Assembly (NCBI GenBank): GCA_031259035.1
Contig: JAIRLZ010000108.1
Span: 1 to 7,477, forward strand
Source of the DNA: Treponema sp.
GTDB taxonomy: Bacteria > Spirochaetota > Spirochaetia > Treponematales > Breznakiellaceae
DNA length: 7,477 nt
Direction: 5' to 3'
Below the pieces are notes generated by a model. It saw nothing but the letters and a program-made list of their open reading frames with translations. It made no database searches and was not told the origin of the DNA. Below, piece after piece: positions 1 through 5,473 of this stretch. How positions within the stretch are numbered: the first letter of the stretch is position 1; every line of letters starts with the position of its first letter. Position numbers and translations under genes: made by a program.

Positions 1-1466
1 CGGATAAGCTCGTCCTGCTCCTCCCTGCTTAAATGGCGGAACTCCGTTTCCCGTTCCCGAATGGGGTTGAAGCGAGGGTTCCATTCCAGGGGGAAACCGT
101 CTTTTGCCGCCGCTTCGGCGAAGATGCCCTCGACCATCTCGGCAATCGCCGGCGCCGCCGCCAGCCCCGGCGACTGGATGCCCCCTACATTGATAAACCC
201 CCTGGCAACCGGGGACGCCTCAATAACAAAATCTTCTTTATAATCCGCCGGGCGATTTCCGGTAAAAAAGCGGATAATGTCCCCGTTGCCGATGCCGTAA
301 TCTTCCCCCAGACTCATGGCGTATGCAAGGTCCTTCGGCGTGGATCTGAGGTCTTCCTTGTCGGGAACCTCCGTCGCCGAAGGTCCCATCAGGATATTCC
401 ACTCCGGAGTGCGGCACATGCCGCCGCCCTTGGACTCGTTGGAGCCTTTCTTTTGGGCGCTCGCGCCCAAGACCCCCGCCAAGGAGCGGTAGACGGGTTT
501 CAGGCGCTTGTCCAGGATGGCGATAGTACCCTTGCGGGGATGAATGGTGTAGCTCTTGTCCCCGGCCATGGCGGAAATCTCATCGGCGTAGACCCCGGCG
601 CAGTTGATGATGTAGGACGCCTCAATAATGCCCCGGCTGGTGACAGCCCCGCTTACCCGGCCGTCTTTTGTCAGAATATCGGCCGCGGTGCAGTTGAACA
701 GGAACCGCGCTCCGTTCACGGCGGCGTTCTCCGCCAGAGCCGCCGCGACCTTATACGGCTCCACCAGCCCCATTGAAGGCAGCCATATCGCCGCCGCCGG
801 CTCTATCCCTTGCTCGGCGAATCCGGGTTCCAGCCGTTTAGCCTCTTCCCCGTCGATCACCTGCGGGTTGAAAACCCCCATGGCGCGGGCGCCTTCGGCG
901 GCTTTTTCGAGGAGGGGCCGCAGGCGTATGTCGGCGACCGCCCCCATAAGGCCGCAACGCTGGAATTCGAAGCCCAACTCCCACGCCCACTGGGTGTACA
1001 TCTCATTTCCCCGGATATTGAGCTTCGCCTTGAGAGTCCCCGGCTTTACGTCATGTCCTGGATGGATGTTGCCGTTGTTCGCCTTGGTCGACCCGGACGC
1101 CACGTCGTCCCCCTTGTCAACGACAAGGACGCGGATTTTGTATTTTGAAAGTTCCCGGGCGATGGCGCAACCCGATATGCCCGCGCCAATAATAAGTACG
1201 TCGACAGCATCAATGATCCCCGCTCTGACGCCCCTTTCCCGGTATGGGCCGTAGTCCTTGCGGGGGGCGGGCTTTCCCCTGACGGAAAGCTCATTTACCA
1301 CGTTTTTGATTTCCGGCGGCTTTGCGGCCAGATGTCCCGCAGCGACCACCTCCTCCCAAGAAGCGCACTCGCCTCGCACGGTCAGGATGCCCCGCTCATC
1401 TATGGAAAGTTCCGGGTCCAAATCCGGAAGAGCTTCTTTTAAAACGTTTTTGATTGCTTCCAGCAT
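1..1466 (-). CDS. FAD-dependent oxidoreductase, glycerol-3-phosphate dehydrogenase (GlpA) type, with N-terminal BON-like domain; 3' end beyond the window
   Basis: An open frame of 488 codons runs off the left edge with no stop. ATG at 1466 is preceded by a strong GGAGGAGG site (1473-1480). Residues about 5-63 resemble a BON domain, with an ILTVRGE strand and a closing NVVNELSV segment. Residues 88-117 form a Rossmann FAD-binding unit (GAGISG at 94-99, acidic D117 ending the second strand), followed by GSTKANNGNIHPGHD. The YIINCAGVYAD segment (285-295) and GFINVGGIQSPGL (423-435) are typical of DAO/GlpA-family dehydrogenases. The visible end (RFNPIRERE, then a HLSREEQDELI stretch) is the linker that in many anaerobe homologues leads into a BFD-like [2Fe-2S] domain, so that domain is expected outside the window. 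The family oxidises glycerol-3-phosphate or a related 2-hydroxy compound and passes electrons to a membrane or flavoprotein acceptor. The exact substrate cannot be read from sequence. It is divergent from the membrane-protein gene, and its leader shares a motif with the kinase gene. Confidence 0.85.
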   Translation of the reverse strand, partial: MLEAIKNVLKEALPDLDPELSIDERGILTVRGECASWEEVVAAGHLAAKPPEIKNVVNELSVRGKPAPRKDYGPYRERGVRAGIIDAVDVLIIGAGISGCAIARELSKYKIRVLVVDKGDDVASGSTKANNGNIHPGHDVKPGTLKAKLNIRGNEMYTQWAWELGFEFQRCGLMGAVADIRLRPLLEKAAEGARAMGVFNPQVIDGEEAKRLEPGFAEQGIEPAAAIWLPSMGLVEPYKVAAALAENAAVNGARFLFNCTAADILTKDGRVSGAVTSRGIIEASYIINCAGVYADEISAMAGDKSYTIHPRKGTIAILDKRLKPVYRSLAGVLGASAQKKGSNESKGGGMCRTPEWNILMGPSATEVPDKEDLRSTPKDLAYAMSLGEDYGIGNGDIIRFFTGNRPADYKEDFVIEASPVARGFINVGGIQSPGLAAAPAIAEMVEGIFAEAAAKDGFPLEWNPRFNPIRERETEFRHLSREEQDELI

Positions 1467-1472
1467 CCGGCG

Positions 1473-1480
1473 CCTCCTCC
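1473..1480 (-). promoter_or_regulatory. Ribosome-binding site of the oxidoreductase
   Basis: On the minus strand GGAGGAGG lies 6 nt before ATG at 1466. It fixes this start, so the BON-like N-terminus belongs to the protein. Confidence 0.8.
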
Positions 1481-1482
1481 TC

Positions 1483-1491
1483 TGAATGTAC
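1483..1491 (-). promoter_or_regulatory. Shared leader motif GTACATTCA, copy 1 (oxidoreductase)
   Basis: On the minus strand the context is TAGTGTACATTCAGAGG, directly upstream of the ribosome-binding site. The same 9-mer occurs in the leaders of the membrane-protein gene (1871-1879) and the kinase gene (3710-3718), and nowhere else in the window that I could find. Role unknown: it may be a repressor or activator site, or an RNA-level element. Confidence 0.5.
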
Positions 1492-1498
1492 ACTAATG

Positions 1499-1537
1499 GG
1501 AACCTCTGGAAACCCCTGTCGGGTTCCTAGAGGTTCC
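1499..1537. repeat. Inverted repeat A
   Basis: Left arm GGAACCTCT plus GGAAACCC pairs with GGGTTCC plus AGAGGTTCC. The outer 9 bp are perfect (1499-1507 with 1529-1537); the inner part pairs with a bulge or mismatch around a CTGTC loop. In the oxidoreductase mRNA it would lie shortly before the ribosome-binding site. Confidence 0.65.
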
Positions 1538-1539
1538 TC

Positions 1540-1595
1540 GGAGAAAATCGCTAATTTAGTGTAATATAAACAATTACTGTAAAGCGATTTTCTCC
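1540..1595. repeat. Inverted repeat B
   Basis: A perfect 13-bp stem (GGAGAAAATCGCT at 1540-1552 with its complement at 1583-1595) encloses a 30-nt AT-rich loop. It is the central part of the three-hairpin block. Confidence 0.65.
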
Positions 1596-1603
1596 ACAGG
1601 GTA

Positions 1604-1641
1604 AGAAAACCTCTAAAAACTTCAGTTTTTAGAGGTTTTCT
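1604..1641. repeat. Inverted repeat C, perfect 18-bp stem
   Basis: Positions 1604-1621 pair perfectly with 1624-1641 across a 2-nt loop (TC). The arms contain AACCTCT and AGAGGTT, as in repeat A. In the minus-strand transcript this is the first hairpin after the promoter, so it could act as a weak terminator or as an RNA-stability element. The near-absence of a loop also fits a DNA cruciform or REP-type repeat. Confidence 0.75.
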
Positions 1642-1652
1642 AATGTATACAC

Positions 1653-1682
1653 ATGATAGCCTGGACTCCGTAGGTCTGTCAA
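1653..1682 (-). promoter_or_regulatory. Sigma70-type promoter of the oxidoreductase gene
   Basis: On the minus strand, TTGACA (1677-1682) is followed after exactly 18 nt by TATCAT (1653-1658), with an AAAATTTTT tract just upstream of the -35 box. The spacer length matches the membrane-protein and kinase promoters. The predicted leader of about 180 nt contains the three-hairpin block and then GTACATTCA. Confidence 0.55.
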
Positions 1683-1813
1683 GAAAAATTTTTATCAAAC
1701 CGTCATTTCTTTGCGGTGTTCCAGAATCTTTCATAAATACGTTTGCAGCCGCCTTTTGTTCCGGCCCTCGAGCCAAATCTCCCTTCAAATCGAATAAAAA
1801 ATGCAAAAAGTGT

Positions 1814-1843
1814 TTGACAAGAATGAAATTCTACTGATAGAAT
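1814..1843 (+). promoter_or_regulatory. Sigma70-type promoter of the membrane-protein gene
   Basis: A perfect TTGACA (1814-1819) is followed after 18 nt by TAGAAT (1838-1843, 5 of 6 consensus bases), within TGATAGAAT. An A-rich UP-like tract lies upstream. The bases after the -10 box (AAGAAT, then CGGAT) recur at nearly the same positions downstream of the kinase promoter. Confidence 0.75.
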
Positions 1844-1865
1844 GAAGAATATCGGATAGTACGCG

Positions 1866-1880
1866 AAAACGTACATTCAA
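1866..1880 (+). promoter_or_regulatory. Shared leader motif AAAACGTACATTCAA, copy 2 (membrane protein)
   Basis: This 15-mer is identical to 3705-3719 in the kinase leader. It starts 22 nt after the -10 box and ends 49 nt before the start codon. The centre AACGTACATT is a near-palindrome (AAC-GTAC-ATT, one mismatched pair), which a dimeric regulator could bind. Its location downstream of the promoter suits a roadblock operator or an RNA-level element. Confidence 0.55.
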
Positions 1881-1918
1881 TAATCCCGCCAGTTGTTGAT
1901 CCGAAAAACTTAATACCA

Positions 1919-1924
1919 TGGAGG
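1919..1924 (+). promoter_or_regulatory. Ribosome-binding site that decides the membrane-protein start
   Basis: TGGAGG lies 5 nt before ATG at 1930. An in-frame ATG at 1918 overlaps this site and has no ribosome-binding site of its own, so 1930 is the better start. Confidence 0.75.
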
Positions 1925-1929
1925 ACCAA

Positions 1930-2607
1930 ATGAAAATCGAAGCGAACGAGTATTTTAAAAAGCCCGATAAGGGTACGGTGTTGGTAACAGGAGCCATATT
2001 CCTGTGGGTGTTTATCGTCAATGTATCCTGCGTCTCGTTCATTTTTCCCGCCATTGACACGGCGCTAACCGCCAGTGGCAAATTTTTCCCGAATGTGTAC
2101 AACTCATTCTCGACCCCCACCTGGCCCATGTTTTTTGTAACCATCTTGTACTTTATTATGGGCAACAATCCCAAAAAGAGCCTTGAGATATTCTGCGGCG
2201 GATTGTTCGGGTTTTTGATGACCCTGGCGCTGTTCTGGACGACTTGGCAATTGATGGGGCAGAGCGCGGTATTCAGGGGAGAACCCGGCCTGCTGGAATT
2301 TAAATACGCCTTTATTCCGGTAATCTTTGTCATATTGGGCGTGATCATTTTGGGCGGAACCGTCTGTCCCCTTGTTTTCAATAACGCGGCCTTTACGTAT
2401 CTGATTGCGGGATCGATCTCTATCGGCAAATTTTATTATACCCCGAACGGCATAGAGCTTTATACGCGAGAGATAGGCAACAACGTTCTTGTGTTCCTAA
2501 TCGGAGGCGGAATATTTCTGGGCGGCTGTATACTGATTCAGAAGCTGTTGATCCAATGGCTGACGGCTCAGGCGATAAAAGCCGCGGCCGCGTCTCAGGA
2601 GAAATAA
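1930..2607 (+). CDS. Unrecognised integral membrane protein, about six membrane segments
   Basis: The 225-residue product is very hydrophobic. Likely membrane segments lie near residues 16-40, 64-79, 84-108, 126-148, 153-168 and 184-207, with a short charged N-terminus (MKIEANEYFKKPDK) and an Ala/Lys-rich tail. No signal peptide, ATP-binding site or known transporter signature is visible, and I do not recognise the family. Notable polar or conserved-looking patches are FWTTWQLMGQ (102-111) and GGTVCPLVFNN (142-152). The promoter and leader closely match those of the kinase gene at 3801, so it is probably induced with that enzyme. A role as a small permease, or as a membrane partner of the oxidoreductase, is possible but unproven. 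It is followed by a bidirectional terminator, so it appears to be a single-gene transcript. Confidence 0.8.
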   Translation: MKIEANEYFKKPDKGTVLVTGAIFLWVFIVNVSCVSFIFPAIDTALTASGKFFPNVYNSFSTPTWPMFFVTILYFIMGNNPKKSLEIFCGGLFGFLMTLALFWTTWQLMGQSAVFRGEPGLLEFKYAFIPVIFVILGVIILGGTVCPLVFNNAAFTYLIAGSISIGKFYYTPNGIELYTREIGNNVLVFLIGGGIFLGGCILIQKLLIQWLTAQAIKAAAASQEK

Positions 2608-2613
2608 GAAAGA

Positions 2614-2666
2614 CAGGCTTTCGCGGCGGATTCCATGGCGGCAGGATAAAAATCCGCAGAAGCCTG
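2614..2666. repeat. Imperfect inverted repeat after the membrane-protein gene
   Basis: CAGGCTT followed by CGGCGGATT (2614-2632) pairs imperfectly with AATCCGCAGAAGCCTG (2651-2666) over an 18-nt loop. It starts 7 nt after the stop codon and may help 3'-end formation. There is no T-run next to it. Confidence 0.35.
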
Positions 2667-2670
2667 CTAA

Positions 2671-2723
2671 GGGTAATTTTTTTGCTCAGGGCGCTTTTGG
2701 CGTCCTAAGCAAAAAATTTTCCC
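2671..2723. terminator. Bidirectional rho-independent terminator
   Basis: The stem pairs TTTTTTGCT-C-AGGGCGC (2678-2694) with its near-complement at 2700-2716 (one mismatch, one G-T pair) around a TTTTG loop. The outer T- and A-runs give each strand a U-tract, and GGG/CCC pairs close the base. It sits between two convergent genes (stops at 2607 and 2791) and can serve both. Confidence 0.75.
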
Positions 2724-2790
2724 GACTCCCCGCAGGCGCTCATGTTGCACAATCAAGACATTGCGAGCATATTCCAAGATTAAAAAATGT

Positions 2791-3546
2791 TCATTTGACG
2801 GCGGCATAGAGGAACTGTTCAAAAACAGGCGTCCACCACTCCAGATAGCCAGCTTTGGTGGGGTGGGTTTCGTCTTTCAGCCAAAGTTTCCGTTGCGCCT
2901 TGGTAATATTATTGAAGTCCGCGTCATTCCATAGGTCCAACACCTCAATGTCCCATATTTTCGCCAGTTCGTTCAAGCGGTCAACCATTTTTGCGTACCG
3001 CGCGTCGTTGCGCCAGGAACAGGAATAAAACAGTACGGGACAATCCCATGTCTGTTTGACATAGGTTATGATGTACTCTATGGCTCCGGTTATCGTCGTT
3101 TTGTCGTAGGCGCTTAAATCACCGGTTGGCCCCACAATATCGCCCAAATTGAGCATATCCACCGTACCGCCGCCCGTATCGTTGGTGGAGAGCTGGCAGA
3201 TAAACATATCCACATTCGCGCTCTTGTCAAACTTTGATCCGAATTCAAGCCGGTGGACATAGGAATTTTCGTTCTTGTCCATCAGAGTCGTCCCCGTAAC
3301 GGCCTCTACTGTAACGGCGCATTGATCCCGCTTTGCGATGTAGTGCGGAAAAGCCATCCCGTTGCTTCCGTAGCCGACGGTGACGGAAGAACCCAAAAAA
3401 TAAAGGGTCTTGCCCTTCAGCGGGCTGTCCGCCAGCGCTTCGATTTTTTCCACATCATAATCCGGTGAATTGCCGTTTGCTCCGCATCCCGTCAAAGCTG
3501 ACATGGCCGCGAATAACACGATAAGTCCTGCTGATAAATTTTTCAT
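2791..3546 (-). CDS. SGNH/GDSL-family hydrolase, predicted lipoprotein
   Basis: The 251-residue product begins with a lipoprotein signal peptide: MKN, a hydrophobic core, and lipobox LTGC with Cys21 as the lipidated residue. The mature part shows SGNH-hydrolase blocks in order: FLGSSVT (50-56, nucleophile probably Ser54, with Ser in place of the usual Asp of GDS), Gly85 in VTGTT, LSTND (119-123, oxyanion Asn122), and DETH (225-228) supplying the catalytic Asp and His. The domain is full length. Such enzymes deacylate esters on carbohydrates, lipids or cell-wall polymers; the substrate is not predictable here. The product should be anchored on the outside of a membrane. ATG at 3546 has GGAGG (3553-3557) 6 nt upstream. 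A weak possible promoter (TTGCCG at 3590-3595, 18 nt, TTTATC at 3566-3571) precedes it. Its leader lacks GTACATTCA, so it may not share the regulation of its neighbours. Confidence 0.85.
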   Translation of the reverse strand: MKNLSAGLIVLFAAMSALTGCGANGNSPDYDVEKIEALADSPLKGKTLYFLGSSVTVGYGSNGMAFPHYIAKRDQCAVTVEAVTGTTLMDKNENSYVHRLEFGSKFDKSANVDMFICQLSTNDTGGGTVDMLNLGDIVGPTGDLSAYDKTTITGAIEYIITYVKQTWDCPVLFYSCSWRNDARYAKMVDRLNELAKIWDIEVLDLWNDADFNNITKAQRKLWLKDETHPTKAGYLEWWTPVFEQFLYAAVK

Positions 3547-3658
3547 TGTTTTCCTCCATAAAATAGATAAAGATGATCATACAGCATCGCGGCAAGAAAA
3601 TAAAGACATACGGAAGCCTATATAACTCCCCTGCCGCTGAAAATTCTAAAAAAAAAAT

Positions 3659-3688
3659 TTGACCGTTTTGAATTGTACCTGATATAAT
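3659..3688 (+). promoter_or_regulatory. Sigma70-type promoter of the FGGY kinase gene
   Basis: TTGACC (3659-3664) is followed after 18 nt by a perfect TATAAT (3683-3688) in TGATATAAT. A run of ten A residues (3648-3657) directly upstream resembles an UP element. The initial transcribed region (AAGAAT, CGGAT, then the 15-bp leader motif) parallels that of the promoter at 1814-1843. Confidence 0.8.
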
Positions 3689-3704
3689 AAGAATCACCGG
3701 ATTA

Positions 3705-3719
3705 AAAACGTACATTCAA
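3705..3719 (+). promoter_or_regulatory. Shared leader motif AAAACGTACATTCAA, copy 3 (kinase)
   Basis: Identical over 15 bp to 1866-1880. It starts 16 nt after the -10 box and lies 81 nt before the start codon. Candidate operator, or RNA-level element, of a regulon that would include the oxidoreductase and the membrane protein. Confidence 0.55.
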
Positions 3720-3790
3720 CAGCTTTGCCAATCCGTCGTTCCACATAGAACAAGGGTAACGTAGTTATCCCTCATTGAAAGTAATGTTAT

Positions 3791-3796
3791 GGAGGA
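3791..3796 (+). promoter_or_regulatory. Ribosome-binding site that decides the kinase start
   Basis: GGAGGA precedes ATG at 3801 with a 4-5 nt gap. The in-frame ATG at 3789 overlaps this site and lacks its own, and the FGGY N-terminus (EKYIIGIDSGT) starts naturally from 3801. Confidence 0.75.
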
Positions 3797-3800
3797 TTTT

Positions 3801-5336
3801 ATGAGTGAGAAGTATATTATTGGCATAGACAGCGGCACCCAAAGCACACGGGCGATCCTGTATGACAGCCACGGCAGGCTGATTGCCAGAGGCGCGGCGG
3901 AGCATCCCCGGCTGCTCTCCCCGCATCAGGGCTGGGCGGAGCATGGCGCGAATGATATTTGGGACGCCCTGCGGGCCGCCGTGAAAGATATGTTCGCCCG
4001 CTTTACGGGAAATATCGCGGATATTGCCGGCATCGGATTGTCCAGCCAGGGAGCCTGCTTCCTGGCTCTCGATAAGGAGGGGGAAATCCTCTGTAATCCT
4101 ATCAGTTGGCTTGACGAACGCTGGCGCATGAATATCCCGTCCCTGGGGGAGATAACGAATGATATTGCCGATCCCCTGTACAAATTATTCTGGCCATACT
4201 ACTCAAAGGCAAACTGGCTCAAGTTCAACAGACCCGAAGTCTACGGAAAAGCGGCGAAGTATCTGGGGATTTCAGGCTACCTTGGATATAAATTGACCGG
4301 CGGCTTTTACGAATCCATTTCAAACAGCATGGGCTGGCCTTATGACGTTATCAACTGGAAGGGCTTTGACGGGGACGCTGAGATCGAATCCATGGGCATG
4401 CGGCGGGATCAACTTGCGGAGCCGGTTTTTGCGGGTACCGTTATCGGCAAGATCACCCCGGAAGCGGCGGCGGCCGTCGGACTGCCCGAGGGATGTCCCG
4501 TAGCAATTGCCGCTAGAGACAAGCAGTGCGAACTTCTTGGCGCGGGAGCGGTACAACACGGACAGGCGTACATCACCCTTGGCACTTTGAGCGGACTGGA
4601 TATTGTCTGCGAGCAATATAAACCGGCGCCTGATTTTTCGTATTTCACCTATTTGAGCGCCTTCCCCAAGCTGTACAATTATGAGTCCATGGCGAACAGG
4701 GGCTTTTTGCTGGTGTCTTGGTTCCGGGATAATCTGGGAGACGGCCTAAAGGCCGCGGCCAAAGAAGCGGGGATTTCGGTGGAAGCTCTGCTGGACCGTG
4801 AAGCGGAGGCGATCCCCGCAGGTTCCGAAGGTCTTGTAGTCCTGCCGGACTGGTCATCCTCGGCGGCGCATCCCAGCGGCAAGGGAATATATCTGGGCTT
4901 TGACGACCGGCATAAACGGGGGCATATGTTCCGTTCTCTGGTGGAAGGCATTATCATTCAGATCAAACTTGGCGCCGCGAAAATGGCCGAGTATCTGGGA
5001 CTATCCATCAACGAACTGTATATAGGCGGCGGCGGCAGCAAGAGCAATTTTACCGCCCAAGTAATTGCCGATGTGTTTAATGTGCCGGTGTACCGCACTA
5101 AGGAATCGGAGAACTGCTCTCTTGGCGCGGCGATGTGCGGCGCGGTGGGAGCGGGACTTTACGCCGACCTGACAAAGGCGATGGATGGCATGGGCAAAAA
5201 TTACGACCAGTTCCTGCCGAACAAAGGCAGTCACGATCTGTATGAAGCCTTGAGCGATAAAGTTATCCAGAAACTTTATCCGGCGCTGGAAAATATTCTG
5301 GAAGATTTGGCCGAACTTACCACGAGCAAGCAATAA
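3801..5336 (+). CDS. FGGY-family carbohydrate kinase, YgcE-like
   Basis: The 511-residue length is normal for an FGGY kinase, which transfers phosphate from ATP to a sugar or polyol in the cytoplasm. The N-terminal domain (about 4-245) starts with the phosphate-binding loop GIDSGTQSTR (8-17) and contains ISWLDER (101-107) in the substrate region. The probable catalytic base is Asp240 in AARDKQCELLGAG. The C-terminal domain (about 255-455) has LGTLSG, GSEGLVVLPDW and the family signature from GGGGSKSNFT (409-418) through ADVFNVPVYR (423-432) to SLGAA (440-444). As remembered from family knowledge, the overall pattern (SGYLGYKLTG, VSWFRDNLG, GIYLGFD) is closest to E. coli YgcE and not to glycerol kinase or xylulokinase; the substrate of that group is not settled. 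It is transcribed alone, from a strong promoter sharing its leader with the membrane-protein gene. Together with the GlpA-type oxidoreductase, it suggests a polyol or sugar-acid pathway. Confidence 0.9.
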   Translation: MSEKYIIGIDSGTQSTRAILYDSHGRLIARGAAEHPRLLSPHQGWAEHGANDIWDALRAAVKDMFARFTGNIADIAGIGLSSQGACFLALDKEGEILCNPISWLDERWRMNIPSLGEITNDIADPLYKLFWPYYSKANWLKFNRPEVYGKAAKYLGISGYLGYKLTGGFYESISNSMGWPYDVINWKGFDGDAEIESMGMRRDQLAEPVFAGTVIGKITPEAAAAVGLPEGCPVAIAARDKQCELLGAGAVQHGQAYITLGTLSGLDIVCEQYKPAPDFSYFTYLSAFPKLYNYESMANRGFLLVSWFRDNLGDGLKAAAKEAGISVEALLDREAEAIPAGSEGLVVLPDWSSSAAHPSGKGIYLGFDDRHKRGHMFRSLVEGIIIQIKLGAAKMAEYLGLSINELYIGGGGSKSNFTAQVIADVFNVPVYRTKESENCSLGAAMCGAVGAGLYADLTKAMDGMGKNYDQFLPNKGSHDLYEALSDKVIQKLYPALENILEDLAELTTSKQ

Positions 5337-5347
5337 GGGCCCGCGCA

Positions 5348-5379
5348 GAAACACCATGACCTTTTGGTCATGGTGTTTC
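5348..5379. terminator. Hairpin terminator between kinase and regulator genes
   Basis: A perfect 14-bp stem (GAAACACCATGACC with its complement) with a TTTT loop starts 11 nt after the kinase stop. The following sequence (ATTATTG) is only weakly T-rich, so termination may be partial. It lies between convergent genes and could serve both strands. Confidence 0.7.
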
Positions 5380-5473
5380 ATTATTGCGTAAGCGATAAAA
5401 ACAACATGCTGTGCATTCTATTTATGAACAGTTCCTAAGCATCCTGACTATTCGGGCGGCGCGGGCGCCCGCT

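Larger units (their letters stand above)
1493..1645. repeat. Possible inserted REP-like miniature element with 6-bp flanking direct repeats
   Basis: CTAATG occurs at 1493-1498 and again at 1640-1645, bordering three inverted repeats. The two outer hairpins share AACCTCT and AGAGGTT arms, and a central hairpin lies between them. This resembles REP doublets (REPIN/BIME-like) or MITEs. Removing one CTAATG plus the intervening block would place the minus-strand -10 box about 14 nt before GTACATTCA, close to the layout of the other two promoters. The direct repeat is short and partly overlaps the last hairpin arm, so insertion is an inference. Confidence 0.4.
1467..1929. other. Gene-free divergent regulatory region with a palindromic repeat block
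   Basis: This 463-bp stretch separates two divergently transcribed genes. It holds a minus-strand promoter (1653-1682) for the oxidoreductase, a plus-strand promoter (1814-1843) for the membrane protein, leader motifs on both sides, and three consecutive inverted repeats (1499-1641). The part between the promoters (1683-1813) is AT-rich near each -35 box and otherwise featureless. Short open frames here have no ribosome-binding site and their translations consist largely of repeat sequence. Confidence 0.7.

Noticed and set aside
33..1294. Long open frames on both strands overlapping the oxidoreductase
   Set aside because: The minus-strand frame from 1466 carries clear FAD-enzyme motifs and a strong ribosome-binding site. 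The others give Arg/Pro/Ala-rich low-complexity translations and are shadows of GC-rich coding sequence.
1499..1641. CRISPR array or tRNA-like structure
   Set aside because: There are no regularly spaced direct repeats with unique spacers, and no cloverleaf or CCA-like end. The structure is a series of inverted repeats.
1396..1806. 136-residue minus-strand frame across the divergent promoter region
   Set aside because: It overlaps the start of the oxidoreductase, much of it is translated palindrome, it has no ribosome-binding site and it shows no recognisable domain.
1785..2429. 214-residue minus-strand frame opposite the membrane-protein gene
   Set aside because: The plus-strand frame has a promoter, a ribosome-binding site, coherent membrane segments and a terminator. 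The antisense frame has none of these.
3754..3771. GGGTAAC-GTAG-TTATCCC as an operator or hairpin in the kinase leader
   Set aside because: Only six pairs with a bulge, and no second copy in the window.
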